Assembly: GCF_019285775.1 (NCBI RefSeq)
Contig: NZ_CP079105.1
Location: forward strand, 1,736,001-1,800,000
From: Skermania piniformis
GTDB taxonomy: Bacteria > Actinomycetota > Actinomycetes > Mycobacteriales > Mycobacteriaceae
Direction: 5' to 3'
Length of the DNA stretch: 64,000 nt
In this document: piece after piece, positions 51,922 through 60,228 of the stretch
How positions within the stretch are numbered: position 1 is the stretch's first letter
Layout: each line of letters begins with the position of its first letter
Program-made: the position numbers and the translations under genes
The notes under the pieces: generated by a model
The model's input: only the letters and a program-made list of their open reading frames with translations
Databases searched by the model: none
What the model was told of the DNA's origin: nothing

Positions 51922-53698
51922 GTACACCCGTTTCGGAGGCGGCGCCGGCCGGATTCCCTACGCAGGTGTAGGCGTCGATGACTACCGCGTTGCGCGCCAC
52001 CGGTACCCCGTCGCCTGCGAACATGCGGTCGAAGACCTCTCGCGCCTCGGCGCATCGGTCGGCGGGCTGAACGACCAACTCGAACTCGCCCTGGTCCGTC
52101 CTATATAGACCGCATGACTGCCACCCTTCCGTGGATGTACTCGAGGCCTGCTCGAGTGCGCAGCCCTCGCTGCCTTGGCTACGCCCGATATGCGGCTGAC
52201 CGATCGTATCGTCGTCGGCCAATGTGAATGCGATGGAATAGCCAGCGTCCTTGGGCGTCACGCGAAGGATCTTCGAACCTTGGCCGCCTGTTGCCCGCTC
52301 AACGGAGGCGTCGGCGGCGTACGCCTCGGTAACTGCGGCGACCGTGGAGCCGTCCCCGACGCCGCGGTCGGTCATCGTGCCGAGTGGAGTGTTGATACCC
52401 GTGACCTTTCCCGTCTTGTCGTCGATCCACACGGAAAGTTCCCTCCAGTCCGCTCCTCGGGCAGCGGCCAGCACGGTGCAGTTATAGTAATGCTGCTTGT
52501 CCAGAGGTTTTTCGGCGACGGACCGGACCTCCGTTTCGGTCATTCCGATCTTCATCGGCCCATATCCCTGAAAGTCCGCCAACGGCGGATTCGTCGGCTT
52601 GCATCGGCAAAGCACGATGGACTGGATCTCCCCGGACAGGGTGCTGCCGGAGTCGGCGTATTCTTCGACGACCATTTGATAGGCCGCTTCACCACTCGGA
52701 TCAGCATCGAACAGCACGGTACGGGTACCGTCGCTGTTGTCGTTGGTCTGCAACGGCTTTCCGTACAGCTCGACTGCATGATCCAGGTCCGTGCCAGGGA
52801 TCAGTCCGTCGATGGTCCGGCCGCCTCCATCGGGCACGATCCGATCGAGTACGCCGTCGATGAACGTCCAGCCACAATCGATGTAGCTGACCGTGACCGT
52901 CCCGGTTCTCGATACATCGGGAAAGTCCCGGTGGTTCGCCCGGATCTCGTCGAGCGTGCTGCCGAGCGTGATGCCTTGCAGTCCGTTGTTCGTCAGTGAT
53001 CTCTGGGCTTCCGGAAGGTCTTGGGTGGCCAGCAGTCGGGCACTCAGCTGCCCGGCGTTGTCCGCCTGCACGAACAGCCCGCCGGTGGCGGCGGCGATGC
53101 AAGACAGTTGATCGCTGGCCGCGCCGACGGTCTTGAAGCCGATGGTTGAAATCGACAGGCCTGGACGCGACCGTTCTGCCTCCGCGGCCGCGTCGCACGG
53201 CGGGGTATCGCAGGTGTCCTCCCCGTCGGAGACCAGCACGATAGCTTGAGCTTTTCCGTCGTCGGGTAGCTGCGTGACAGCGTCGCTCAGCGCCAGGCTG
53301 ATCGGCGTCCAGCCGGATGGTCGTAGTCCGTTGATCGCGCCACGAATTGAGCCGCGATCCAACTTGCCCAGTGGTACCAGGGTCGATATGTCACGACAAC
53401 CTGCCGTCTTCTCGGCGTCGGAGCTACCAGTGTGGGTGCCGTAGGTGATCAATCCGATTGAGCTACCGTCCGGTAGCGCGTCGACCAGTGCCGCGCCGGC
53501 GGCTTTCGCAGCATCGATTCGGGGGCCCGGTGCGTCGGCCTCGGCCATCGAACCGGACCCGTCCAGGATCAAGATCGTCGGCACCGCATCAGCAGTCGCG
53601 CCGCGTAGAGGCTTCGATCCGTTGTTGTCGTCGGCTTCCCCACATCCGGTCGACACCAACGCAAGAAGGGCCATAGCCAACACAATTCGACCCATCAT
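51872..53698 (-). CDS. Secreted lipoprotein with VWA domain
   Basis: A 608-residue protein. A signal peptide ends in a lipobox (VSTGC, Cys19). A von Willebrand A domain from about 40 to 225 has a complete MIDAS: DGSGS at 46-50, a Thr in SGWTPISLALSDA and VLVSDGEDTCD. The remainder is a beta-rich, cysteine-containing extracellular region I do not recognise. It should bind a ligand or protein partner at the cell surface through a divalent metal. It is convergent with the dehydrogenase operon and has a 200-base upstream gap. Confidence 0.83.
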   Translation of the reverse strand: MMGRIVLAMALLALVSTGCGEADDNNGSKPLRGATADAVPTILILDGSGSMAEADAPGPRIDAAKAAGAALVDALPDGSSIGLITYGTHTGSSDAEKTAGCRDISTLVPLGKLDRGSIRGAINGLRPSGWTPISLALSDAVTQLPDDGKAQAIVLVSDGEDTCDTPPCDAAAEAERSRPGLSISTIGFKTVGAASDQLSCIAAATGGLFVQADNAGQLSARLLATQDLPEAQRSLTNNGLQGITLGSTLDEIRANHRDFPDVSRTGTVTVSYIDCGWTFIDGVLDRIVPDGGGRTIDGLIPGTDLDHAVELYGKPLQTNDNSDGTRTVLFDADPSGEAAYQMVVEEYADSGSTLSGEIQSIVLCRCKPTNPPLADFQGYGPMKIGMTETEVRSVAEKPLDKQHYYNCTVLAAARGADWRELSVWIDDKTGKVTGINTPLGTMTDRGVGDGSTVAAVTEAYAADASVERATGGQGSKILRVTPKDAGYSIAFTLADDDTIGQPHIGRSQGSEGCALEQASSTSTEGWQSCGLYRTDQGEFELVVQPADRCAEAREVFDRMFAGDGVPVARNAVVIDAYTCVGNPAGAASETGVLSYCEYHQARFELRYR

Positions 53699-53793
53699 GC
53701 CTACTGACCGTACAACGCTTTCGTCGGCTGCACAGTCGTCCGAACGACCGACAAGTTAGTTGACGGCGCCCGGTCCAGCCGTCACCAGGTGGT

Positions 53794-53918
53794 TCACACC
53801 GAGTAGTAGCCGATGCGGTGGCACGCCCCGCCGACCACATCGCTCATCTGCTGGCTCGACAGGGTCACGGCGCCGTCCGGTCGGACCAGTGCGTCGGCGC
53901 GTCGGCGTCGCTCAGTCA
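53794..53918 (-). other. Displaced C-terminal reading frame of the XRE regulator
   Basis: Beyond the regulator's stop at 53916, the next frame continues without interruption as QLTERRRRADALVRPDGAV and ends GACHRIGYYSV with a stop at 53794. It reads like the natural end of the same protein. A small deletion near 53918 (one base, or one CAGC unit) would explain it. Confidence 0.45.
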
Positions 53919-54623
53919 GCTGGCCAGGGCCGACCCGGGTTCGACCTCGAGTACCGCGCAGTCTCGGGCGGCCAGCGCTCGCCGGTCCGATGGGGCGGGC
54001 GGGGCGCTGGTGCTGTCGGTGAGCAATTGGGTGGCTTCTCGGGGGTGCTCAGCCCACAAGATGGTCGTGATGGGTGCGTCGTCGTGCGGCTGCGGCAAGG
54101 TGAGTCCTGCGGCGCCCGACAGCGCCCACCGGCCTTGGCTCGCTTGCCCAGCGGAGGCGACCTGGCCTAGGGGCGCGGTCCCGGTGAACAAGGCGACGTC
54201 GGGGCTGCGCAGTGGGGAGGCGTATCGCGCTGCGGTGGTGAGCAGGTCGACCGGGTCGGATGTGCCGGCGTATCGGGCCAGGCGTTCCTGCCAGCGGGTC
54301 AGGTGCCCGTCTGGGTCGGTGGGGTAGCCCGCTTCCAGCAGCGCCCGCGCCGCGCGGGCAGCAGCCGGCTCGCTGCTGGCGCGTGTGGCGAGATCCAGTT
54401 GCAGTCCGCATGCCAGTGCGATCTCGTTCAAGGTTCCGGCGGCGGGATCGACGCGGCCGCCGAGGATGCGTGACATCGTCGACTGCGAGATGCCGGCGCG
54501 GCGCGACACCTGATTGGGGCTGAGCCCGGTGTCGGCTATCCATTCTCGGACAGCAGAGGCGATTCCATCCATATATGGATGTTCGTCCGCCGCCGGAGTG
54601 CTCGGTTTCGTCAGTTTGTTCAT
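53916..54623 (-). CDS. XRE-family transcriptional regulator (C-terminus possibly frameshifted)
   Basis: A 235-residue protein. A Cro/C1-type helix-turn-helix lies at about 30-75 (GLSPNQVSRRAGISQSTMSR, then GTLNEIALACGLQLDL). A C-terminal domain of about 140 residues follows that I do not recognise. ATG 54623 gives the longest protein; the ATG of MDGIAS at 54572 is an alternative. The stop comes early relative to an open continuation in another frame. A perfect 16-base palindrome lies over codons 14-19. Confidence 0.75.
   Translation of the reverse strand: MNKLTKPSTPAADEHPYMDGIASAVREWIADTGLSPNQVSRRAGISQSTMSRILGGRVDPAAGTLNEIALACGLQLDLATRASSEPAAARAARALLEAGYPTDPDGHLTRWQERLARYAGTSDPVDLLTTAARYASPLRSPDVALFTGTAPLGQVASAGQASQGRWALSGAAGLTLPQPHDDAPITTILWAEHPREATQLLTDSTSAPPAPSDRRALAARDCAVLEVEPGSALAS
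54566..54581. promoter_or_regulatory. 16-bp perfect palindrome at the XRE gene start
   Basis: CATCCATATATGGATG is self-complementary over its full length. It covers the second possible start codon (54572) of the XRE regulator, so it could be its autoregulatory operator if translation starts there. Confidence 0.4.
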
Positions 54624-54940
54624 GTCTACCCAAAGCGGGCGACGCTGAACCGAGCAGTCTTCGGGTCATGACGTCATGCAACCGCTTAACAACACACTTC
54701 GTGGGTCTCGGCGCTCACGTTCTCGCTGAGATGGGGAAGCTCGAAGCGAACTCCGCGATCCTCCGGTGCCGCCGATCCAACGGGGACCGCCCGGGGTTGC
54801 CGATAGACGCCCGTCCAGCGGTCCAGGATCAGCACCGACGACGACAACCGGGAGAACCTCGTCGGTGGGAGCGGGGCCCGGGTGGCGACATCGAGATCGT
54901 CACCGGCTGCGCCTTCATCCGCACGCGTTGCGGCAAACGG
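54624..54940. other. 317-base gap without a supported gene
   Basis: It lies between the XRE start and the FAH-hydrolase stop. Only weak open frames occur in several phases, none with a ribosome site or recognisable domain. It must contain the XRE promoter; no repeat or RNA gene was seen. Confidence 0.5.
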
Positions 54941-55891
54941 TCATCCGGCGTACCGCACTCTGGTGGTTTGCGTGCCCAGGTCGAGCGCGCCGTCCCGGGT
55001 CGCGACGGTGGCCTCGACGAGGTCGCCGTCATGCAGATATTTGGGGTTCTTCGCCTGGCGTCCGAAGAACAGTTTCCACTTGGTTGCGGGTGGCAGCAGC
55101 GAGCCGATGATCTCCACCGGCTTGGGTGGCGCCGAGAGCGCGGTGCCGACGGGCGTGCCGGTCAGCACGAGATCGCCGGCGGCCAGATCCTGGAACCGGG
55201 TCAGCGATTGCAGCGCCCGCAATGGCGGATAGATCATGTCGCCGCCGACTCGACTGTCCTGGCGCAGTTCACCGTTGACCCAGAGCCGGAGCACCAGGTC
55301 GTCGAAGCGGCGGAGTTCGTCGGCGTCCAGCAGCACCAGGGCCGGCCCGGTCGGGGTGAACGTGGGGTAGGACTTGGCTTCGTAGAACTGGGTCTGCGGC
55401 AGCTGGATGTCGCGGGCGGAGACATCGTTGGTCACGACCAGACCCGCGATGAACTCGGCCAGGTTGTCCGCGGTGATCGCGGTACCGACCGGGATCGGCC
55501 GACCGATGACCAGACCGATCTCGACCTCGTAGTCCAGCAGCCGCACGTGCGCGGGTTTCACGATGTCGTCGACCGGACCGCTGATCGAGGCCGACGACTT
55601 CCGGAAGAAGGTCAGCGGAATCGATGCCGGATCCATCCCGGAGTCGGTGACATGCGAGGCGTAGTTCGTCATCTGCGCGACCACCCGGCAGGGTGCGGTC
55701 ACCGGGGACAGCAGGGTGAGGTCGGTTACGGGTACGAGATCGGCACCGGCCGCCGCCGCGGCGACGGCCGGGCGATCCGTGAGCAACTCGGCGGTACTAC
55801 TCGCGCTGGTGGCGACCTTCACGGCATGCTCCGGATCGCCGGGGATCTGCACCCACCACGCATCGGCGGTGCGCAGGACGGACACGCTCAT
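54941..55891 (-). CDS. Fumarylacetoacetate hydrolase (FAH)-family protein
   Basis: A 316-residue enzyme. The metal site and catalytic segments are visible: LLDYEVEIGLVIGRP (acidic metal ligands), GLVVTNDVSARDIQLPQ, and LVLTGTPVGTA near the C-terminus. The ATG at 55891 has AGAAGGAAAG upstream. FAH proteins hydrolyse or decarboxylate ring-fission products. It follows an extradiol dioxygenase by 31 bases, so together they probably open a catechol ring and process the dienoate product. Confidence 0.9.
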   Translation of the reverse strand: MSVSVLRTADAWWVQIPGDPEHAVKVATSASSTAELLTDRPAVAAAAAGADLVPVTDLTLLSPVTAPCRVVAQMTNYASHVTDSGMDPASIPLTFFRKSSASISGPVDDIVKPAHVRLLDYEVEIGLVIGRPIPVGTAITADNLAEFIAGLVVTNDVSARDIQLPQTQFYEAKSYPTFTPTGPALVLLDADELRRFDDLVLRLWVNGELRQDSRVGGDMIYPPLRALQSLTRFQDLAAGDLVLTGTPVGTALSAPPKPVEIIGSLLPPATKWKLFFGRQAKNPKYLHDGDLVEATVATRDGALDLGTQTTRVRYAG

Positions 55892-55922
55892 CTGTCTTTC
55901 CTTCTGCTGTTGGATGATTCGG

Positions 55923-57044
55923 TCAGGAACGGGCGACGGCCAGCAGACCGCGCAATCGGGTGAGATCGAACTCGTTGTCGCCACGCAGTGCTGCGGCCAT
56001 CGATCCGAGTTCGTGGAACGAGTCGGCGCGGCGCGGGGATACGCCGAGGAAGTCCAGCGAGGCCGGCGGTCCCCACTGGGCCAGGCCCGAAGCGGTCATC
56101 TCGGACCAGCCGGTGTCCAGCGTGTTGTCGAACATGTCGCCGTCGGTGAAGTGCTCCACGAGGAAGCCGTCCGGATCGCGCCAGTAGTCGAAGATCTGAC
56201 TCCCCTCGATGTGCCGTCCGATACCCCACGAGCGGAAGTAGCCGTGATCGAGCAGGTACTCTCCGCCCGCGGCGAGCGCGTCGAGATCGCAGACCTGGTA
56301 TGCCGAATGGACGTATCGGTTGCGGGGCCCGAGCGTCAGCGCCAGGGTGTGATGGTCGGTCGGGTCGGTGCCCCGGTCGCACCGGATGAAGCTCATCACC
56401 GGACCTCGATCACGTTGCCCGGCATAGAATTTGAAGTCGCTGACGATCATTCCCAAGTGGTTCAGATACCAGTCGAGAGTTTCCCGGTACTTCGTCGTCT
56501 GTAGCACCACGTGGCCGAGCCGTCGAACCTGCGCCGGCTCGCGCGGCGGCCGCTGTGGCGCGTTCACCCGGGGGGTCGCACCGGCGTTGATGACCTGCGT
56601 TGTCTGCGATGCCATTTCGGGGAGCCGGTGGGTGTCGGTGACCACTCGGACGCGGAGCCCGCTGGGGTCGAGCAGGTCGGTGCTGAAGCCGCCGAGGTGT
56701 TCCGGAAGGCGCCGCGCCCGTACCCCGGTCGCGTCGGCGAGGAGTGTCAGGTCGGCCGGGTCGGCCGCGGCAAAGGCGGCGCCGAGATAGGCCGAACGGG
56801 GGCTCTTGGTGATCAGGACGGCCGGCGTGCCGGCCTGGGTGCCGCGCAGGACCAGCTCGCCTGCGCTACGGGTGACGGTGCTGAATCCGAAGGCGTGAGC
56901 GAACGCTTCGGCGCGAGCCAGGTCGGGTTTGGCGAACTCGAGCCAGGCGAGATCGGTGACCTTGATGATCGGGTTGGTCGCGCGCCCTGGGTGTTCGCCG
57001 GGCAAGGCGCCGCGTTCGCAATGCAGGTTGTCGTGGTGATTCAT
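55923..57044 (-). CDS. Extradiol ring-cleavage dioxygenase (VOC family)
   Basis: A 373-residue type I extradiol dioxygenase with two VOC modules. The first (about 25-140) is diverged; the second carries the iron ligands His in RLGHVVLQT, His in TDHHTLALTL and Glu in GFLVEHFTDG. It should cleave a catechol next to the hydroxyls. ATG 57044 has GAGGGG upstream; a longer start at 57101 would run through the palindromic operator. It is encoded between a TetR regulator and an FAH hydrolase. Confidence 0.9.
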   Translation of the reverse strand: MNHHDNLHCERGALPGEHPGRATNPIIKVTDLAWLEFAKPDLARAEAFAHAFGFSTVTRSAGELVLRGTQAGTPAVLITKSPRSAYLGAAFAAADPADLTLLADATGVRARRLPEHLGGFSTDLLDPSGLRVRVVTDTHRLPEMASQTTQVINAGATPRVNAPQRPPREPAQVRRLGHVVLQTTKYRETLDWYLNHLGMIVSDFKFYAGQRDRGPVMSFIRCDRGTDPTDHHTLALTLGPRNRYVHSAYQVCDLDALAAGGEYLLDHGYFRSWGIGRHIEGSQIFDYWRDPDGFLVEHFTDGDMFDNTLDTGWSEMTASGLAQWGPPASLDFLGVSPRRADSFHELGSMAAALRGDNEFDLTRLRGLLAVARS

Positions 57045-57063
57045 GGCGATCCCCTCAGCAGTT

Positions 57064-57079
57064 CTGAATATATCTTCAG
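57064..57079. promoter_or_regulatory. Palindromic operator before the extradiol dioxygenase
   Basis: CTGAATATATCTTCAG has 5-base arms around a 6-base AT-rich centre and lies 20 bases upstream of the dioxygenase start. The TetR gene just upstream is the likely regulator. It differs from the GAGAAT and ATCCT operators elsewhere. Confidence 0.55.
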
Positions 57080-57141
57080 TTATGAGCTGGGAGGCTGTCA
57101 ATGACTTCTGACGATTTCCTCGAGTTGGTGCGGTGCGCTCG

Positions 57142-57762
57142 TCAGGCCAGGTCGGGCAGCGGCACCGCGCAGATCGCGCGGGCTTCCGGCGAGCTCAGCC
57201 CCAGATGTCGCAGCAGGTCCACAGCGAGCCGATCGGTCGCGTCGGCATCGTCACGGTCGGGCTGCACGTGCAGTAGTTGTCCGAGGCAGATCATGGTTCC
57301 GGCGACAACGGTCATCGTCAGATCGAGGTCGTCGACGGTGAACCGACCGGATGCGACTCCCAGCTCGATGTCTCGGCGTGCCCGTGGCCACAACCCGACC
57401 GGGGAATCGATCAGGGTGAGTGCGGTATTGAGCAGCGCCTTGCTCAACAACGGCTCGATCCGGTGCAGCCGACCGGTGAGCCGGAAGCTGTGCGCGAACG
57501 CCAGCGCGGGATCATCCAGATCAGCCGTCAGCCGGTCCAACAGCGCGCCGTGCGTATCGAGCGCGTCGACCGCGGCGGCGCGAAAGAGGGCTTCCTTGGT
57601 GTCGAAGTGGTTGTAGAACGACCCGGTCCCGATGTCGGCGGCGGCGGTGATCTCCGAAATCGGCACCGCGACATTGCCCTCGGCCAGAAAACCCTGTGCG
57701 GCGGCGACCAGGGCGGCTCGGGTCCGCGCTTTTCGCCGGTCGAACCGACTCGGCTCGCTCAT
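57142..57762 (-). CDS. TetR-family transcriptional regulator
   Basis: A 206-residue TetR protein with helix-turn-helix VPISEITAAADIGTGSFYNH and FDTKEALFRAAA, followed by a helical effector domain. ATG 57762 begins MSEPSRFDRRKARTRAALV; a start at 57792 adds ten residues. It is encoded directly before the dioxygenase/FAH pair and probably represses it until an aromatic inducer is present. Confidence 0.9.
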   Translation of the reverse strand: MSEPSRFDRRKARTRAALVAAAQGFLAEGNVAVPISEITAAADIGTGSFYNHFDTKEALFRAAAVDALDTHGALLDRLTADLDDPALAFAHSFRLTGRLHRIEPLLSKALLNTALTLIDSPVGLWPRARRDIELGVASGRFTVDDLDLTMTVVAGTMICLGQLLHVQPDRDDADATDRLAVDLLRHLGLSSPEARAICAVPLPDLA

Positions 57763-57984
57763 CGGAACGCCTGGGGCTGCGGTGCTGCGCATTCGGTCGC
57801 GACGCTATTCCGCGACATCGCCGAGCAAGCGGCCGAGCACAGGTGCGCTTGCGCTTCACGTGGCATAGAGTTCGTCACCGCGTCTGTCAGTCGCATCGCG
57901 ACCGCCGGGGGCACGGCATACCTCCTCGCTGGCCTGATCTATCAGGGTAGCGGCCGCGTGCTCGGCGGCCCCGGGATCGCGAGG

Positions 57985-58401
57985 TCACACCTCGACCAAC
58001 GTCACCCGCCCCCCGCACAGGCGCGACATGTCGTCGACGTCGGCGGTAAGCATGATCACCGGTCCTGGCTGGTGCAGCGCGGTCACCGCCACCATGGCAT
58101 CGATTGCGTGCTTGCGGCCGTCGGCGTGATGTTTCGCGAGTAGGTCGGCAGCCTCGCGAAACCAGGCGACATTCATCGGTTGGATATCGAGCTGGGAAAG
58201 AACGTGATTCCACCGTCCCGGGGTGGTTCCGTGGTGCATCGATTCGACCAGCGTGACACCGCTGATCGTCCGGTTCGCGCCGCGATCGAGCGCTGACCGG
58301 ACAATCGACATCACTCGACGATCCTGCTCGAGGTAGCGGGAGAAACCCTGACAGTCGAGCACCAGCGTGCCCGCCGAGCTCAACCCGCGTCGGCGTGCCA
58401 T
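57985..58401 (-). CDS. PIN-domain toxin (VapC-like)
   Basis: A 138-residue PIN protein with Asp16 (LVLDCQGF), Glu53 (TLVESMHH), Asp101 (AIDAMVAV) and Asp121 (LTADVDDM), the four acidic positions of the RNase site. It overlaps the antitoxin gene by 22 bases. Expected to cleave RNA when free. Less like the VapC at 35495 than typical paralogues, so probably acquired separately. Confidence 0.85.
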   Translation of the reverse strand: MARRRGLSSAGTLVLDCQGFSRYLEQDRRVMSIVRSALDRGANRTISGVTLVESMHHGTTPGRWNHVLSQLDIQPMNVAWFREAADLLAKHHADGRKHAIDAMVAVTALHQPGPVIMLTADVDDMSRLCGGRVTLVEV

Positions 58402-58682
58402 GCCTTCTCGGCCGCCTCGGCTCGGCGCCAGATAGCCTCGGCTTCGTCGATCTCGTCGGCGGTGAAGGCGCCGCCACGCTGTTCGTACTCGGTCAGGTAA
58501 TCGGCGGTTGCCCGGTTGCGGAGATGCTGCTCGATCGCGCTTGCTACCAGGGCGGACACACCTCGTGGTCCGACCCGGCTACGGAGTGCACGTACCGTGC
58601 CCTCGGGTAGTGACACACTGATCACCCTCGCTGGTCCTTCGCCGATACCGGGAGCTGGTTCAGTGTCCATGCTCAGGTCCAT
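58380..58682 (-). CDS. Antitoxin of the second PIN module (VapB-like)
   Basis: A 100-residue protein. RVISVSLPEGTVRALRSRVG and GVSALVASAIEQHLRNRA form a ribbon-helix-helix domain, and a charged helix (ADEIDEAEAIWRRAEAAEKA) binds the toxin. It is upstream of the toxin and divergent from a thioesterase, so the short gap must hold promoters in both directions. The N-terminal 15 residues may be removed by an internal start. Confidence 0.8.
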   Translation of the reverse strand: MDLSMDTEPAPGIGEGPARVISVSLPEGTVRALRSRVGPRGVSALVASAIEQHLRNRATADYLTEYEQRGGAFTADEIDEAEAIWRRAEAAEKAWHADAG

Positions 58683-58719
58683 GACACAATATTAGCAAAT
58701 GAATTATCAACGAAGCCTC

Positions 58720-58728
58720 GGAGGTGAT
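58720..58728 (+). promoter_or_regulatory. Strong ribosome binding site deciding a TTG start
   Basis: GGAGGTGAT matches the anti-Shine-Dalgarno over nine bases and directly precedes the TTG at 58729. The in-frame ATG at 58699 has no such site and lies only 16 bases from the divergent antitoxin start. Confidence 0.6.
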
Positions 58729-59436
58729 TTGGTCCGCGATGGCAGTCCGGCGGCGAGTGGACTGTCCGCCGCGTCGTTCAGCGCGTCCGAATTGTCGACC
58801 GCCGGCGTCGAGGAAGTCGAGCGACTCTATGGCGGTCTGGCCGACGATGTCCGCCGGCTCATCGACGTCACGATCCGCTCGGCGGTCGACGAGGACCGGG
58901 TAACGCAGGCCCGGGCCCTGGTCCGGCAGGCCGAGCGCTTGCTGGCCGAGCAAGCGTCGCCGGAGCCGGCCGGAGTGCACTTCAACCGCGAGGGACGATC
59001 GTGGGACTGGGGAAACGCCGTGGTCGGGGTGCGGAACGCGATCGCGCCACCCGTCGTGGTCGTCCGCGCGCCCGACGGCACCGTCAGCTCGGAGGTCGAG
59101 CTCGGGGCCGCCTACGAGGGACCGCCGGGCTGTGTGCACGGCGGTGTCTCGGCGCTGATTCTCGATCACCTGATGGGTGAGACGGCCAGTGCCGGCCACA
59201 CCCGGGTGACCGTGACGGGCACATTGACCCTCCGCTACGTCGCCCCGATCCCGCTCGGCCGGATCTGGATGCGGGCCTGGATCGCAGACGAGTCCGGTCG
59301 CAAGGTCACCGTGGTCGCGCAGATCGGCGCGGGCGAGGTGGGCACCGCCCCCGCAGTCGAGGCGACCGGGCTGTTCATCGTGCCGCGGTGGGCGACCGAC
59401 GACGGAGTTCCGGCCGACATCGGATCTCTCGACTGA
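58729..59436 (+). CDS. PaaI-like hotdog thioesterase
   Basis: A 235-residue protein from the TTG (245 if the ATG at 58699 is used). The hotdog domain is in the C-terminal half: YEGPPGCVHGGVSALILDHL is the central-helix signature and VTGTLTLRYVAPIPLG the following strands. The first 90 residues are helical. It would hydrolyse acyl-CoA thioesters, possibly to relieve CoA trapping. It stands alone between the toxin pair and the type VII-linked locus. Confidence 0.85.
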   Translation: MVRDGSPAASGLSAASFSASELSTAGVEEVERLYGGLADDVRRLIDVTIRSAVDEDRVTQARALVRQAERLLAEQASPEPAGVHFNREGRSWDWGNAVVGVRNAIAPPVVVVRAPDGTVSSEVELGAAYEGPPGCVHGGVSALILDHLMGETASAGHTRVTVTGTLTLRYVAPIPLGRIWMRAWIADESGRKVTVVAQIGAGEVGTAPAVEATGLFIVPRWATDDGVPADIGSLD

Positions 59437-59492
59437 CGCTCGCGATCCCTGCCCGGTAGGGTAGCCGGGTCAGCCGAAACGGGGGAGTCGGT

Positions 59493-59795
59493 ATGTCGGG
59501 TTTCGAGGTAGATCCGGTGCGGGTAAACGCCGCGGCATCGGGTATCCACCGGATCATCAACGATTTCACGAGTATCGGGGTCGACCGCATCGTCGGGCCC
59601 GACGCACAATACGGCCACGAGGGCTTGCACGCCGCGTTCCGTGAGTTCTGCGAACGGTGGCAGCCGGGCGTTTCGGCGCTGCTCGCCGACGCGGGAACGC
59701 TCGCCGGCGGCCTGTCCGTGATGATGCGGCGGTACGAGCAGTCCGACAGTGCGTTCGGCGCGGCCGCCGGATCGGCATGGCCCGGCGGTCGGTGA
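59493..59795 (+). CDS. EspC-like type VII secretion-associated protein
   Basis: A 100-residue, mostly helical protein beginning MSGFEVDPVRVNAAASGIHR, with the size and opening of the EspC/WXG-like family linked to ESX secretion. It ends with a Gly/Ala-rich tail. Such proteins are often encoded just upstream of polymorphic toxins and help their export. Here it begins a chain of small genes leading to an ADP-ribosyltransferase. The motif is loose, so the family call is moderate. Confidence 0.65.
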   Translation: MSGFEVDPVRVNAAASGIHRIINDFTSIGVDRIVGPDAQYGHEGLHAAFREFCERWQPGVSALLADAGTLAGGLSVMMRRYEQSDSAFGAAAGSAWPGGR

Positions 59796-59796
59796 G

Positions 59797-59961
59797 ATGC
59801 CCGACCTGGGCGATACCGCGAATCCGCGCGCGTTGATTCCGGGTGATCCCGACGCGATCGCCGACAACGTGCGAGCGATCGGTGGGCGGGGTCACGCGCT
59901 GGCACAGGTAGGGGCGGCACTCGACGGTATCGACACCGGGGATGGAGGAGGTTTGCGATGA
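59797..59961 (+). CDS. Short N-terminal segment of a type VII polymorphic-toxin-like protein
   Basis: A 54-residue protein, MPDLGDTANPRALIPGDPDA and so on, ending IDTGDGGGLR. The PRALxPGDP opening resembles the N-terminal domain of actinobacterial type VII exported toxins, which normally continues through a W-x-G turn into a long protein. Here the frame stops in ATGA at the next small gene. It may be a truncated toxin start or a naturally separate module. Confidence 0.5.
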   Translation: MPDLGDTANPRALIPGDPDAIADNVRAIGGRGHALAQVGAALDGIDTGDGGGLR

Positions 59962-60197
59962 AGAAGATTGCCGGGAAGACGTTCATGACCAGCGAAGAAG
60001 CCGGCCTCGATCCGCTCACCCCACAAGACACCGAGGACATCAAGCAGAGAATCCGGAAAGGGCGGGCTCCGCAGCCGCAAGGCCCGCCCGAGCGAGACCC
60101 GCTGTTCCGGGAGCGGCTTCAAGACGACCTGAAAGGTACCGAGTTCGATCCCGACCGGCCGCCGAAATCTACCGACGACATTGCCAGCGGCGCGTGA
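59958..60197 (+). CDS. 79-residue linker-like protein, intact copy A
   Basis: A small charged protein beginning MKKIAGKTFMTSEEAGLDPL and ending STDDIASGA. It is Pro/Asp/Arg-rich and probably disordered. A second copy, 60377-62070, has the same ends and was split by an insertion sequence. In each copy the stop overlaps the ADP-ribosyltransferase start as GTGA. It could be an export linker, chaperone or immunity-like partner; nothing decides among these. Confidence 0.65.
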   Translation: MKKIAGKTFMTSEEAGLDPLTPQDTEDIKQRIRKGRAPQPQGPPERDPLFRERLQDDLKGTEFDPDRPPKSTDDIASGA

Positions 60198-60228
60198 CGC
60201 GGACCGGGTGCAGGCGCTGATAAATGCA
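60060..60228 (+). repeat. Direct repeat, copy A
   Basis: About 95% identical by eye to 61933-62102 (seven mismatches and one gap in 170 bases). It covers the end of the 79-residue gene and the start of the ADP-ribosyltransferase gene. The gap is a one-base deletion just after the toxin start in this copy. Confidence 0.85.

Noticed and set aside
58699-58728. ATG 58699 as thioesterase start
   Set aside because: It lacks a ribosome site and crowds the divergent antitoxin promoter; GGAGGTGAT before TTG 58729 is stronger, though the ATG is not excluded.
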